Of a stretch of 64,000 nucleotides of DNA, positions 46,232 through 57,588 are shown piece by piece. The position numbers and the translations under genes were made by a program. Under the pieces are notes generated by a model, which saw nothing but the letters and a program-made list of their open reading frames with translations, was not told the DNA's origin and did no database searches. Numbering within the stretch: position 1 is the first letter of the stretch; every line of letters begins with the position of its first letter. Origin of the DNA: Branchiostoma floridae (taxonomy: Eukaryota > Chordata > Leptocardii > Amphioxiformes > Branchiostomatidae); contig NC_049993.1 of assembly GCF_000003815.2 (NCBI RefSeq), positions 6,282,489 to 6,346,488 on the forward strand. Reading direction: 5' to 3'.

Positions 46232-47864
46232 CTTGCTCTTATCAAATGCGGCGGGTGTCTCCAGCACAATTTTTATTTTGCCTGATAGAAAATAACACAA
46301 AATGTTTCATATATCCACATGAATGTGTACTATTTTAGCAAAACAGTAAGTACAAATGTAGTTGTGATTACTACTGTCTAGTATTACGTACTATAGCTCA
46401 TGGTGTAAAGTATATTTTTGATTTTAATATGACAATTTTATAGGCACTGTTTACTACTCCAGAAGGAACCCTCCGGAAGATATTCCCAAGAGATCTAAAG
46501 CTCTCAAAAGAGCATCATTCCACGGTCAGTTCCTTTGCTCCGTGCCCTGTTTTCTCGTCGGAAAAACATAGACAAGGAAGATATGCCGCTGCATAGAGGT
46601 GTACAGGATGCAGGAGTTCAAGGTTAACCATACACAGGAAGCGAACTTGGCGTTGGATGTGCCATCTCTTGCCCTGGAGCTAGCCAGTGGTACCGGAAAG
46701 ATTCCTGTTGCAACTCTCGATCGATTCAGAACGTTTTTAGGTCCGTTAGTCGTAGCCGAGAGAGCGACACGTTGGCATCGGGACCCGGACCGCATCTGAA
46801 AACTCCCCACAGATATCCTGGAGTCGTCTGCGGTGTTGGATTCTTCAGAAAACAGACAACAGATTGATCGTCACGCCCGAGGTATAAAAGGTAACGTGTG
46901 AATCGATCTCGCTACGTGCTACATGTATACTGTGATGACCAGGAAAACCATGTAAAACAAAACTCACATTTTCCTACATATTCACCTGCAACATTACAAG
47001 AAGCAAGAAGAGGGTAAGATTATACTTTAGCTTATATATAGTGTAGTCCATGTGTTCGATGTATAACATGTTTTTGTTTGAAAGATCATAGTCTGCAGAT
47101 AAGAGTGACCAAAGGTACAACAAAGGCCTTTCACTCATTCACAATGGTGTTTATATTTTCTTGAAGTGGGCCACGATTGTTTAAAACTCGTGTGCAGAGT
47201 CATTGCAAACACTTGATCTTGTTTATACAGGCTCCTGATATTGATTGAGCTAGCTGTACTGTGAATATTGTACTGTACTGTCATTACCTTGAATTATAAT
47301 GGAATTTTACATTATATTGAATGAATGAATGAATATTGGCTGATTGGTAAGTTGGCTGAAGACAATGGGGATTTTGTTCAGTGATCAAGTTAGTTAGTGG
47401 TGAAGAGGAAGACCATGAAAACCACAAACGTAAAATCACATTGAATATTTCCCCTTTTACAAATTACAGTATGTTTTGAGCACTCCCGGATCCAAGCCTA
47501 GACTATTCACATGTTTTGATTAGGATGGTGATTAGCAAAGGGCCACCAGCCCCAAATAGTGAGGATTTCAATGAGCAAAAGCTCATATCAGTATTTACAG
47601 TTAAGTGTATACTGTATCATTTAAAATTAAAATAACCTTTTGTTGTGAAAATGTCATTTTTGACATTACGTCAAGAAGGATAGACATCCAGGTAATAAGA
47701 TACGCCAAAAAGCAGTTACTCAAGGAGTAACTTGGTATGATTTTGGAAATTGTCAGACATTTCAGACAACCATCCAGTGTCATTGATACTGCCATTACTG
47801 AAGAGATCTTTTGGAGAGAGTTTATTTTGTCATGGATTAAACCTGAACAAATTTGTTTCAATAG
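46232..47864. promoter_or_regulatory. bidirectional interval between ATPAF1 and SLC35A3
   Basis: It lies between the ATPAF1 start codon and the first coding exon of SLC35A3. The stretch at 46440-46890 is relatively GC-rich and could be a non-coding first exon of SLC35A3 (a possible donor AAAAG-GTAACG near 46889), matching the acceptor at 47861-47864 that precedes the start codon by 9 bp. A plus-strand frame at 46599-46799 has no recognisable family. The rest is AT-rich, with GAAT repeats at 47320-47334. Confidence 0.4.
47665..47765 (-). repeat. dispersed repeat copy 3
   Basis: The reverse complement matches 30535-30590, including TTGAGTAACTGCTTTTTGGC and the ATCTTATTACCTGGATGTCT word. It is just upstream of the first coding exon of SLC35A3. 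Confidence 0.75.
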
Positions 47865-47873
47865 GAGCACAGA

Positions 47874-50800
47874 ATGGTGTCGCTGAAGCACCTCTCCCTT
47901 GGGGTGCTGATTCTCCAGACAACATCGCTGGTCCTCACGATGCGGTACTCCAGGACCGCCGAGACGAGGGGACCACGGTACCTGTCGTCCACTGCCGTGG
48001 TGGTGGCTGAAGTCATGAAGATAGCTGCCTGCATAGTGCTGGTCTTCTTCGAACAGGGTATCATTTTTCAGTTGTTTGTTGTATTTCCATCAGTACCCAG
48101 TATTGATACCTCCATGAAAATGGAGATAGATTGTATTATTTTTGGTGTGTCTGTTTATGTGTCTGGATAAGGATTTTGTAATTAGCATAACTCAAGAGCC
48201 TCTGTATGGATTACGATGATTATTGGTATGTAGGTAGGGGCTGGGAAGACAAAGGTCAATGTCGATTTTGGCCCCCCTGGTATGTGATCTTGGTACTGCA
48301 GCAGAACTTCAATTTTTTGTATCTTTTGATGTTTTTGTCAAAATCTCCCAAGTGGCATAACAGAGCATAAGAATGATGGATTTTCATGATAGATATCTTT
48401 GGCAGAGATGTACATAACAAAGTGCAAATTATGCAAATTTGGACTTAATCTGCATACTTACTGAGGAAAATATGCTGGTTGGTACTGCCGGATGATACTG
48501 CCGGATGATACTGCCAGACGGTATTGCCGTAGCAAGGAATTTTACTTTTATGCAGATTTTTTTTTTTTCCAGAACAAGAAATACTGCAGTAAGTTGCCAG
48601 TGGATATTTTCTGAACCACTAATGTATGACATTTTGTTAACTGCAGGTATGAGTATGTCTCGACTGGGGTCTACTTTACGTCAGGAGCTGGTAGGAAAAC
48701 CCTTTGAGACGCTGAAACTGGCTGTGCCCTCCATCTTGTACACACTGCAGAATAACCTGCTGTATGTGGCACTGTCTAACCTAGATGCTGCAACCTATCA
48801 AGTTAGTGTCTTTATTAAATTATTTGCTTGTTTTTAGTTAGGGACACTCACTGTATGAGTGTATTCTACCTTCTGACCGTTCATGTTTGCCTCATTTGAA
48901 AAAATCTTAGTTGGGGAGCCTGTTTCTTCTCCGCTATGTATTATGCATCTACAAATTAAATATGGCTTATGTTACCTGAATTGAATGGGACTGGGAAGAA
49001 TTACAGTCCATTGAATGGGTCATTTAGACATTGAACTTGTCAACTTGAAGATTCAAAAAGAGCTAGGGAAGTTTTCCCCTATATCATTAAGACTGTACCA
49101 AACATCTGTCCTCCTTGTCTAGATATATAGAAATAAATGTCAGTGACCTTAAAGTTTACACTAAATTACAGTCTGATTTTCAGAGAGGCTATACTGAAGT
49201 GACACACATTTCTGACTTTCCATTTACTTTTCATAACAGGTGACGTATCAGCTGAAGATCCTGACCACAGCACTGTTCAGTGTGGCCATGTTGGGTAGAA
49301 GACTGGAGATGTCTAAGTGGGTGGCACTGGTGTTACTCATGACAGGTGTAGCACTAGTACAGGTCAGTAAAATGCAAGAATGTCTTTAAACTATCAACAA
49401 TGGAAAAAAAGTACCCTGGTACTCTGCTCTCAGAATTAGATTAAAACTAGATCAGATCTTGAGATAATAGGGGGGAATTTACCTGAACCGCAGAGACTCC
49501 GTGGTTTGTCTCTGCAGTCAGGAGCTGGAAGGCTGGTAGCCCACTGCCGCTCCTCCGGCGATCTCGGCCTCTATGTATCTGTCCATCTTATTCTTGAAAC
49601 CGTTCACTGTGGTCTGGGTAACTACCTCAGACGGAAGTTTATTCCAGGCTTTTACTACTCTTACAGCGAATGATCTTCTCCGGATTTCAATGATCTTCTC
49701 CGGATTTCAATGATCTTCTCCGGATTTCAATGATCTTCTCCGGATTTCAATGATCTTCTCCAGATTTCAATGATCTTCTCCGGATTTCAAATTTCCGAAT
49801 TGGAATGCAGGATCAAATTACTTGATAAGAGGCCTCGAACTCTACCCTCACGCGACTCAGACCAGAAGCCTCAACTTGGGAGTGAGGCATGCTGTGTCCC
49901 TCAAGTACCATACTTTATCAGCAAACTCTTACTGTAGCTCAATGTATCTGTTCCACGGTGTTTCTGGGCACAAAGTTTATCAAGAACCTTTCAAGCAGGC
50001 GAAGATTCGTTGTATCACTATTGCGCGCTTGAGGATTTTGAAAATTGGAAATTGACATGAAACTCAAACTCAACTTCCCCCTAGATGCCAGCAGAAGCCA
50101 AACCAGAAGGAACTAAGACCCACTCGCTGGGCAGCCAGGTGGTGGGCCTGCTGTCGGTGCTGACTGCCTGCTGCACAAGTGCTTTTGCAGGCGTCTACTT
50201 TGAAAAGATCCTCAAGGGTTCCAGGCCATCTCTTTGGGTCAGGAATATACAGTTAGGTGAGTGGGGTTAATACAAGTGGAAAGACAGTTAGAATATGGGA
50301 GATCCTACAAATTTTATAAGTGTTTACTGTCTGTATAGCAGCAAGATAATTATCGATAATGTCTCTTGCTGATAACATGTTAACTGTAAGTCAAGAGTTC
50401 GAGAAGTAAAATGTTTTGAAATTTGGACAAGAAACATTGTTAAGTGATTGTTATGGCTTATACTGTATACAAGTCCTTGATTTTGTTGGACTAGATTTTG
50501 ACAATTGTGCAGTGACTAGCAACTTAGATGGGCTTGATTTTTTTTATGTGAAACAGATTTTTCTACAACCCTGATCCCCACAAAAAATCTCTTGAAACAG
50601 AATTCTCAACTTGTGTTTTACGTGAGGCTTTGATTGCTGATATTTTTGTGTTAAAACTAGGGGTGGGTATCGGTACAGCGTACCGGTACAAAACCGGTTT
50701 TTCTTATTGGACCGGTCCAGAAAAACCGGACCTGAAAAAATTAAAAAGTTGGAAGAAAATAACAGGAGTGAAGTAGAGTAGAGTTTATAGTAATTGCTAC

Positions 50801-52613
50801 CAAGTTTTACAGCCAATCGTACAGGTGCAGTTAGCGTTGTAGGATTTCAAAACGCCAGTGTAAGTCTAATACTCCACCAAACAGATTTCTTTGTAATGAA
50901 ATGGACCAATGGTATGAGTTATACTACATCAGGTACAGGTTCAGGTCCGGACCTGGACCTGGACCTGATCATCTGGACCAGAACCGGACCTGGACCTGAA
51001 ATTTCTGTACCGGTACCCAACCCTAGTTAAAACCTGTTTGTCCTGTTTCAGGTCTGTTTGGTGCCATATTTGGGTTGTTTGCGGTAGTGATGTCTGATTA
51101 TGAGCTGGTGGTGGAACTTGGCTTTCTGCAGGGGTACAACAGTATAACATGGACAGTTGTGTCATTACAGGTGTGATTATTCATTTTATTGGTTTGACTG
51201 ACTACTTAAGTGTACAGCGTTCAAAGGTTTGACATCCAGGCAGTAAATACAGAAAATAACAGTTCCTCAAGCAGCTTGATTTGTAAACGGTCAGATGATT
51301 CAGACAGCATTTTCTGTCTTTTGTCAGTCACTGACGGTTGCTGTCCTATCCACTTGTCCTATCGGGCAAGCACATAATAAATGTACTTGCCCGAACCAAT
51401 TTTTCACTTGCCCAAAATTCAAATGTCACTGTTACTAGTATATGCATTTTCACTTCCAGCAATGGAATTCTCTGTAGACAATTACTTGATGTCATGACTG
51501 TAAAAAGTAACAAGTATATCAAAATTACACTAAAATCAATGGAAAAATCTTACTTGCCCGATCGGACAAGTGGGGTAGGACATGCACTTGCCCGAACAGC
51601 ACTTTCACTTGCCCTGGACAATAGGGCTAGTGGACTTGTTTATTCCTGCCATTTACAAATTTAGCCATTTGATTGACTAACTTTTATTTTTCATATTTGT
51701 CTGAATCTGCTGACAGATATATGCATGTACAAACGTTTACAAATTGACTGTTCGTTGTTTTGCTTTTCAACAGGTGGCAATATGAGCTTTTTTGCCATCT
51801 TTGTAATTAAAAAAAAAAGAATTGCAGTACCTGCTCTGTATCAACTTATTTGCTTCATATTTTCTTATGAACAAATCATCATGCAATTTAAAACCAAAAG
51901 AAACAGAATCAAATCATGCAGCAGCACTCACTAGTATGTTTTTTGTACCATTTTTGTTATACGTGTAAAATATGTGCATAGTCAAATGAGGACTTTTTAT
52001 TGTAAACTGTACCTCTGCTATATATTTTGTTTGACCCTTACCTCTTCCCTCATGACTTCAATGATAAGTGGCCTGCGAGCTGATTTAAGCTTTCATGAAT
52101 AAACAAAGGTTCAAACAAACTATTCCCTGTTCCAGGCTTTTGGAGGACTGGTAATAGCAGCTGTGATTAAATATGCTGACAACATCCTTAAAGGGTTCGC
52201 CACGTCGCTGTCCATCATCCTGTCAACTGTCATGTCATACTACATACTGGACGACTTCAGGCCATCTAGGTAGGTCGAAGATGAAAGGTCAGAAGGCAAA
52301 GTTCGGGCTACCCGCGCATTGACCTATAGATTATTCTGAATGGTAGCTTTGAGGGGAAAAGTGGTTCTTTAATCTGATACATATACCTGGAAGTGATTTG
52401 GTTATACATTGTATTGTATTGTGATTAACACGATATCTTGAGCTTACTGTTGCATTACAACTGCCATATATGCTTCATGTATTTTGTTTTGTCTTCAGTC
52501 ACTTCTTCATCGGAGCTTCAATAGTGATTTGTGCGACCTTCCTGTACAGCAGAGAGGTCAAGGTCAACATCGCCCCTATCATACCCCTGATAGCAAAGGA
52601 GTCTCAGCAGTAA
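47874..52613 (+). CDS. SLC35A3: UDP-N-acetylglucosamine transporter (Golgi nucleotide-sugar antiporter)
   Basis: Moves UDP-GlcNAc into the Golgi lumen in exchange for UMP (family knowledge). Seven coding exons: 47874-48057, 48647-48801, 49240-49362, 50085-50256, 51052-51170, 52136-52269, 52499-52613, giving 333 aa (human 325). Strong identity with the vertebrate protein: [97 protein letters not shown]. About ten hydrophobic segments as in the drug/metabolite transporter fold. The start matches the family start; the 5' acceptor 9 bp upstream implies a non-coding leader exon. Introns hold a LINE fragment, a hAT MITE and other repeats. SLC35A3 is preferred over A1/A2 from these blocks; that is family knowledge. 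Confidence 0.94.
48180..48480 (+). repeat. dispersed repeat in SLC35A3 intron 1
   Basis: Words such as AACTCAAGAGCCTC and GATGATTATTGGTATGTAGG recur in reverse orientation at about 55485-55550. The end near 48478-48520 has a short GGATGATACTGCC tandem repeat. Family unknown. Confidence 0.55.
49490..49830 (-). mobile_element. LINE ORF2 C-terminal fragment in SLC35A3 intron 3
   Basis: The minus strand reads [20 protein letters not shown] and then a helix ending MDRYIEAE, the conserved C-terminus of CR1/L2-like ORF2. The upstream part of the reading frame is disrupted by the 20-bp tandem array at 49671-49790. Confidence 0.75.
49671..49790. repeat. 20-bp tandem repeat, six copies
   Basis: The unit TGATCTTCTCCGGATTTCAA is repeated six times with one G-to-A change. 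It lies inside LINE coding sequence and the period is not a multiple of three, so it arose after the element died. Confidence 0.95.
50658..51025. mobile_element. 368-bp hAT-like non-autonomous element in SLC35A3 intron 4
   Basis: The terminal inverted repeats TAGGGGTGGGTATCGGTAC and TAGGGTTGGGTACCGGTAC are flanked by a perfect 8-bp direct repeat GTTAAAAC at 50650-50657 and 51026-51033. An 8-bp duplication and TAGGG ends are typical of hAT. The interior repeats GGTCC/GGACC words. The right end is only 26 bp from the exon 5 acceptor. Confidence 0.88.
51215..51315 (-). repeat. dispersed repeat copy 4 (diverged)
   Basis: The reverse complement keeps the order GTCTGA, CTGACCGTTTAC, GCTTGAGGAACTGTTATTTT, CTGGATGTC of the copy at 30500-30590. 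Confidence 0.55.
51343..51581. mobile_element. probable MITE with 28-bp inverted repeats
   Basis: 51343-51370 (core CCACTTGTCCTATCGGGCAA) is matched in reverse by 51553-51581. CACTTGCCC words recur inside and up to 51640. Target duplication and class not resolved. Confidence 0.55.
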
Positions 52614-52690
52614 CACCTGGAGATGGAGTGTGCAGCAATGGGTTCAGGAATGAAAATTTGTATGTACAGTGGTAGAAGTTGGGAGACATA

Positions 52691-52890
52691 CTGTAAATGC
52701 AGGAAATTTTGCGGTGGTATAATGTTCGCGGTTTTTGCGGTGGCAGCTTCACCGCGAACTTAAAACCACCACGAACATTTTTCCATGGCACTAATTATAC
52801 AAGACTACAGTGCATGGTGCTACCGCGAACTTAAAACCACCGCGAAAAGTCCTTTTTCCCACTACCCCGCAAACTTAAATGCATTTACAG
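52691..52890. mobile_element. 200-bp MITE just after the SLC35A3 stop codon
   Basis: The ends CTGTAAATGCA and TGCATTTACAG are exact inverses flanked by TA (52689-52690, 52891-52892). The interior has GCGGTGG/CCACCGC words in both directions (ACCGCGAACTTAAAACCACC). It lies 77 bp past the stop codon, so it is likely transcribed within the 3'UTR. Confidence 0.8.
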
Positions 52891-53446
52891 TAATTCTTCC
52901 TTTCTGCTCTCACATTATGTGTGTCAAGTCATGGTCATCTATGCAAGGTAGATGACAGGACTTTCGACTAGAGTTTTTACTCGTCAGATTGAGGTAGAGT
53001 ATATTAACATCTCTGACTTATGCATATTAGAGAAGATGTTGCTGCCAACATTGCCTATAACTTCTCAGTTTGTTTATTTCAGTTCATTTCCATACACCCT
53101 TAATTAAATTCCTTAGATGACAGTAACTGTGAATAAGGTAGCAAGATTATAGATATTTTTGGAATAGAATGAACTCCCATAGCAGAGTTATGGAGAGAAA
53201 ATATATAGTTGACTTATACCACATCATTCTTTGGTCTGATATTTATTCAAGTCTGTAACATACATGTAGCTATGTGCAGTTGTTCATTACAGTTGTCAGT
53301 AACGATGTTTGCTTGACATGTAAGCATTAAATTTTTACATATTTTATCTTTTGCACAAGCAGAAAACAGCAGACAGTGCAATATATTTGAAAATGCTAGT
53401 TTTTTTTTTTTACAGTTTGGTTCAGAAAAAAGAGGAAATCATTGCA

Positions 53447-53452
53447 AATAAA
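53447..53452 (+). terminator. candidate poly(A) signal of SLC35A3
   Basis: An AATAAA in the context GCAAATAAAGATTTC, about 835 bp after the stop codon. Other A/T-rich variants lie nearby, so the true site is uncertain. Confidence 0.35.
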
Positions 53453-54149
53453 GATTTCATGATGGAGTAAATCAGCAAGATGCCCAGGCTTTTTAAAACA
53501 CCTTTGGTCAATTGCATTATCACGTTTTTTTAAAGGCAAAATGGATAAAAGGCTATTTGGAGATGGCAGAGAAATTCATGTTGTTGCCAATGTCAATTCT
53601 GAAAATGTGGTAAAAGCAAGTAAGCAAATAAGTTTATATAATAGTGCTGGAAAGTTTTTTAGATTTATTTGATGTCATTTTTGCTGTTAAGCATTATCTT
53701 TTACATAGAAGGAGCTGACATTACTAAAATTGCTTTGAAACTTCTTGCCAAGTTCTATTTTAAAGGATTATTGTTTTTTTGTCCATATTAGATAAATGTG
53801 ATGTGTTTGTATATTTGGAGCTGTGAACATTACCTACCAACAATGTTGATGTTTTAACATGATACTAAACTGTGCAGATGTTATAAATAGTATTGTTGTC
53901 TATGATATTTTTATAGATGTATTTATTGTTGTCAGTAGTAGTAGCCAAGACATGTAACTGTACAGAATTGAAGTCTGTGTTGAGTCAAAGTAAAAGCAAT
54001 GTTGTAGAAGATGGTCAAAGCATCTAGCTATTTTCAAAGGGCTGAATAGCAGACTTCTTTTGGAAAACCTGGGTGCTATCGTATTTAGTTTACTGGGGCT
54101 CCCATACTACTCACTCCCATGATATATCTGCAAGGGTGCATATATGGAT

Positions 54150-54690
54150 CTACATCTACATCTATTCAATACCGGGCAAAGCCCCTCGTGGGACATTACG
54201 CCCAGAAAGTGAGGTGCCCTAGCATGACTAGTGATTTCAAACAAAATGGTGTAGTGAAAATGAAATCATTATAAACAAGTGCTTTAAAAAAGCTGGCATT
54301 TTGCCAAGGTTTGCGTGTGTACACGTTTTTTTTCTAGTTATTGGAATGTGCTGAAACTATTGTTTATATTAAATGGATGTAAAAAGGAAACAAGAACAAT
54401 TTAAAATCACCCTCCCCTGGACTCGATCCCGGACCGTAGCTCTGCAAATCAGGCTGACGTCAGAGGTATTTGTGTAGTGACCCCTGAACCCGGAAGTCAC
54501 TTCTCTGCATCATAGCGCACTTTTCAGAAAATGATATCTCAGCAATCGTATACCCCTGCTTTAACATTTTTACATTGTCACGGTCTCCATAGTACATACT
54601 ACAAATCTGGTAAGTTAGAAGGTCCAGTTCTTTTTCGATAATACAGGGCGATCAATGAAAAATCGTGGCAATTTCCATTTTCGCACTGGA
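54150..54690 (-). mobile_element. dispersed repeat with a decayed tRNA-like head
   Basis: 54275-54355 matches the reverse of 14800-14880 (GCTGGCATTTTGCCAAGGTT). At 54405-54480 the minus strand carries a tRNA-like stretch with a B-box-like GGGATCGAGTCC, the counterpart of the SINE head at 14419-14487. 54448-54680 is shared with 56608-56845. Confidence 0.6.
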
Positions 54691-55379
54691 AATCCTACTG
54701 ATGTCATAGGGTTTCCAGTCGAAATTGTTTTGTACCCAGGGGAATCAGAACATTTGTGTTCCCTAATAGAGGGTGTTGATTTATGAAAAATAAAAGTTAC
54801 AGAACAAAAATCGGACCTTCCGTTCCAGAGATATGGCCCTTTAAAGTTGCTGGGCCATGGGCGGTGTCCGCAGGTGTGGCGCCAGGTGTGAAAATCGCAT
54901 TTCTAATTAGCAATAATTAAGAAAGTAAAAACATTGTGCCACTCAAAAGTTCTTTTCTGCACAGTCCAAGTAGTATTTTGTAGCAATCAAGTAAAGATAA
55001 GATGTTTATTTGCCTTTTTCTTTCACTACAGGTGAGGTCAACCTGCTGAAAATTAAGTTTTTTCAGCATGGCACATGCACAGCTGGAAAAGTGGCCAATT
55101 ATTTCCAGATGACCCCTTTTTGAAGAGCGATAATCAATAAACTGTTCATCCTATAACTAAGATATTTCAGATATTGGAAATATGTAGTAGATTCTCTTAA
55201 CACAGTTTATTGCAGACATTCTAGAGACATGGTTACGAGATTATGTGTAATCAAAAATACTAATTTGTAACATATCTCAAAAGGTCAAAGGTCATCGGCA
55301 CCTGTCACTTATTTAAGTCCACATAAAAAATTACCTATCAACATTCTTCTCTATCTCAGTGACAAGTATCACATGTTTA

Positions 55380-55560
55380 ATATAACAGAATAGAAATAGT
55401 TTAGATAATTTCCACATCAATTATGCAAATTAGCTTCTGATTTGCATAATTAATATTTAATTACATGAAGCATCACTTAATCTATCTACATACCAATAAT
55501 CATGATGATCCGTCAACCCCTTCTTGAGTTATTCCCTTTCACAGTCTGACCATAAGCATT
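55380..55560 (-). repeat. dispersed repeat related to 48180-48480
   Basis: The minus strand shares ATAACTCAAGA and ATGATTATTGGTATGTAG with the plus strand at about 48185-48235. It contains the palindrome at 55419-55451. Confidence 0.5.
55419..55451. repeat. 12-bp perfect inverted repeat carrying octamer motifs
   Basis: AATTATGCAAAT and ATTTGCATAATT with a 9-bp spacer. Both arms contain the POU octamer ATGCAAAT in opposite directions. Confidence 0.9.
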
Positions 55561-56594
55561 GAATATCAGCATACCTTACTACTAAAGGGTTTTGGCTAAT
55601 TCTAAATTTGCCATCAAAACTATCACATTTCACCAGGAAATACTACTTTTACGACATCTAATGACCAAAAGTATATAAAAATATTACCTATGAACCATGA
55701 CCACCTGACTTTGTAACTGGTTTATTCAAGTTTATTGAACAATTGATAATTCTTTGACATTACAACATATGTTTGAAAAGACTTGGTAGCTCCTCTTCTA
55801 AGCTGCACAGCTTTGAATGGTTGATACATTGTAATTCTCCCTCTGTGCCATCTCAATTTCTTCTATGATGTTCCAGGTGCTATTCCCAATGCAGCATCTT
55901 GCAAATCTGAAAACTTTTAACATTGGAAATATCAGCAAAAACCTCTATGCCCTTGATATCACATTCAACAACAAACACAACTTGCTATGTTATTGATTTT
56001 TTGGATCTTACAAGGTAAAAATTGAACTTCAGTGGTGATCATCTCAACGTAAATATGCTCACGTTGGACACATTTACAAATGATGTTTCCTTTCATGAAG
56101 TTGGTGACAAAGAAAACAAAAGTTTTGCGTCTCAAACCTGAAACAAACGTGTCCGAACATACAATGTATCTACACTTATAAAGGCTATCTGTATACAATT
56201 AATGAATATCAATACGCTAATTATTTACATGGAAACGAGAATATTTTGATAATTATGGACCCGCCTAACTAAATTTATATGCAGGGTCCTACGGCCGTAA
56301 CTCACGGCCCGGACTCGGCACACCACACGGAGCGAGTAGCACATGTTGAACATTCACATCGCTAACTCACAACAAACCTACACATGTTATACATCATTTT
56401 AAAGCTTAGAAACCGCTTGTTACACACATGGATGCAACTTTTTGAAAAAATAAGACATCAATGGTGAAAAATGCCATCTAAATTTGCAAACTGGAGGTAA
56501 ACCACCTTAAAATTGCGGTACAAGAAAGTTTCACGTACCAAATTGTAGCTTGTTTTCTTGTCTATCCAATCCTACCATATATGGGTTGCTTCCA

Positions 56595-56845
56595 AATAAG
56601 GCTGAGATGCAAATCAGGCTGACGCAACGCCATGCCCGCAGAGCGCTCGAACAGGTAAACGCGGAAGTGACTTTCCCGTCTCGCGAGGCATTTTCCCGAA
56701 GGCCATATCTCAACAATCTTTTATCCCCTGCTTAAAATTTTTACATTGCCAGGGCCTCCATACTACATAGTACAATTCTGGTAAGTTTGAAGTTCTAGGC
56801 CTTTCTCAATTTTACACGGCGATCAATCGAAAATCGCTACACGCA
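56595..56845 (-). mobile_element. second copy of the 54-kb dispersed repeat
   Basis: Shares AAATCAGGCTGACG, GGAAGTGACTT, TTTTTACATTG, AATTCTGGTAAGTT-like and CGGCGATCAAT-like words in order with 54448-54660. The ends are unclear. Confidence 0.6.
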
Positions 56846-57582
56846 CGGAAAACACCACCGCCGCACGCATGAATATTAACTAAGTCGCAAAGGAATCTGG
56901 GACAGGCTATATGTAACTGTTATATATATATACACGATTTATTTGGAAAACATTTCATCTTTATGAATTGGTAATACAACGTTAAAATGTAAGAGCAATA
57001 ATTTGATTATATGCTGCATCAATCTTAGGAATATCATACTTCATTCATTTAATCTAATCAAATATCAGGCCCCATTACGGACCACAGACAATGACTCACG
57101 ACAGAGCTTTTAAGTTGTATACAAATACATTGCAGATTTTGAACAGGTCCGTTCATCTCAACATCACAACATCACTCCATCACTCCATCACAACGGCAAC
57201 TATTCTGGTCTCAAAAAAGGAGTGCAGTGCTATAGATCAAGGCTTTCAAGGGCATAGCGTTGGTCCTACAGCTGGGCAGAGCTGGGGTAGCCATAGTGCT
57301 TGGCTACGCCAGCGTTGAATTGCTCTACGGAAGTATCATGTATCACAAGGTGTTTGGGCAGAACTTCCATTGCATGTAAACTAGATAGTATGGCACCCAG
57401 GCCAGCATGTATAATGTCTCATCTTACAATGTACTAGCTATAGTATGAATGGACTAATAGACCTGATCCCACGAGAACATATCATGTTTGTTGTTGACAC
57501 TTCCTTAGATTCATTCTGTCAGAGTTTTTGATCATAAGAAAATAAAGGCAATTGAAAGTAGATGTTTCATAAAAGAATACAT

Positions 57583-57588
57583 TTTATT
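57583..57588 (-). terminator. candidate poly(A) signal of the kelch gene
   Basis: AATAAA on the minus strand about 1.16 kb after the stop codon. Assigned by position only; the stretch 57589-58742 would then be 3'UTR. Confidence 0.35.

Larger units (their letters stand above)
52893..57500. other. gene-free stretch between SLC35A3 and the kelch gene
   Basis: AT-rich, with dispersed repeats at 54150-54690, 55380-55560 and 56595-56845 and no convincing coding exon on either strand. The first kilobase is probably SLC35A3 3'UTR. Confidence 0.65.

Noticed and set aside
46599-46799. 66-codon plus-strand frame upstream of SLC35A3
   Set aside because: No recognisable family; better explained as part of a non-coding leader region.
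51725-51934. 69-codon plus-strand frame in SLC35A3 intron 5
   Set aside because: AT-rich, Lys/Phe-rich translation with no family; ordinary intron sequence.
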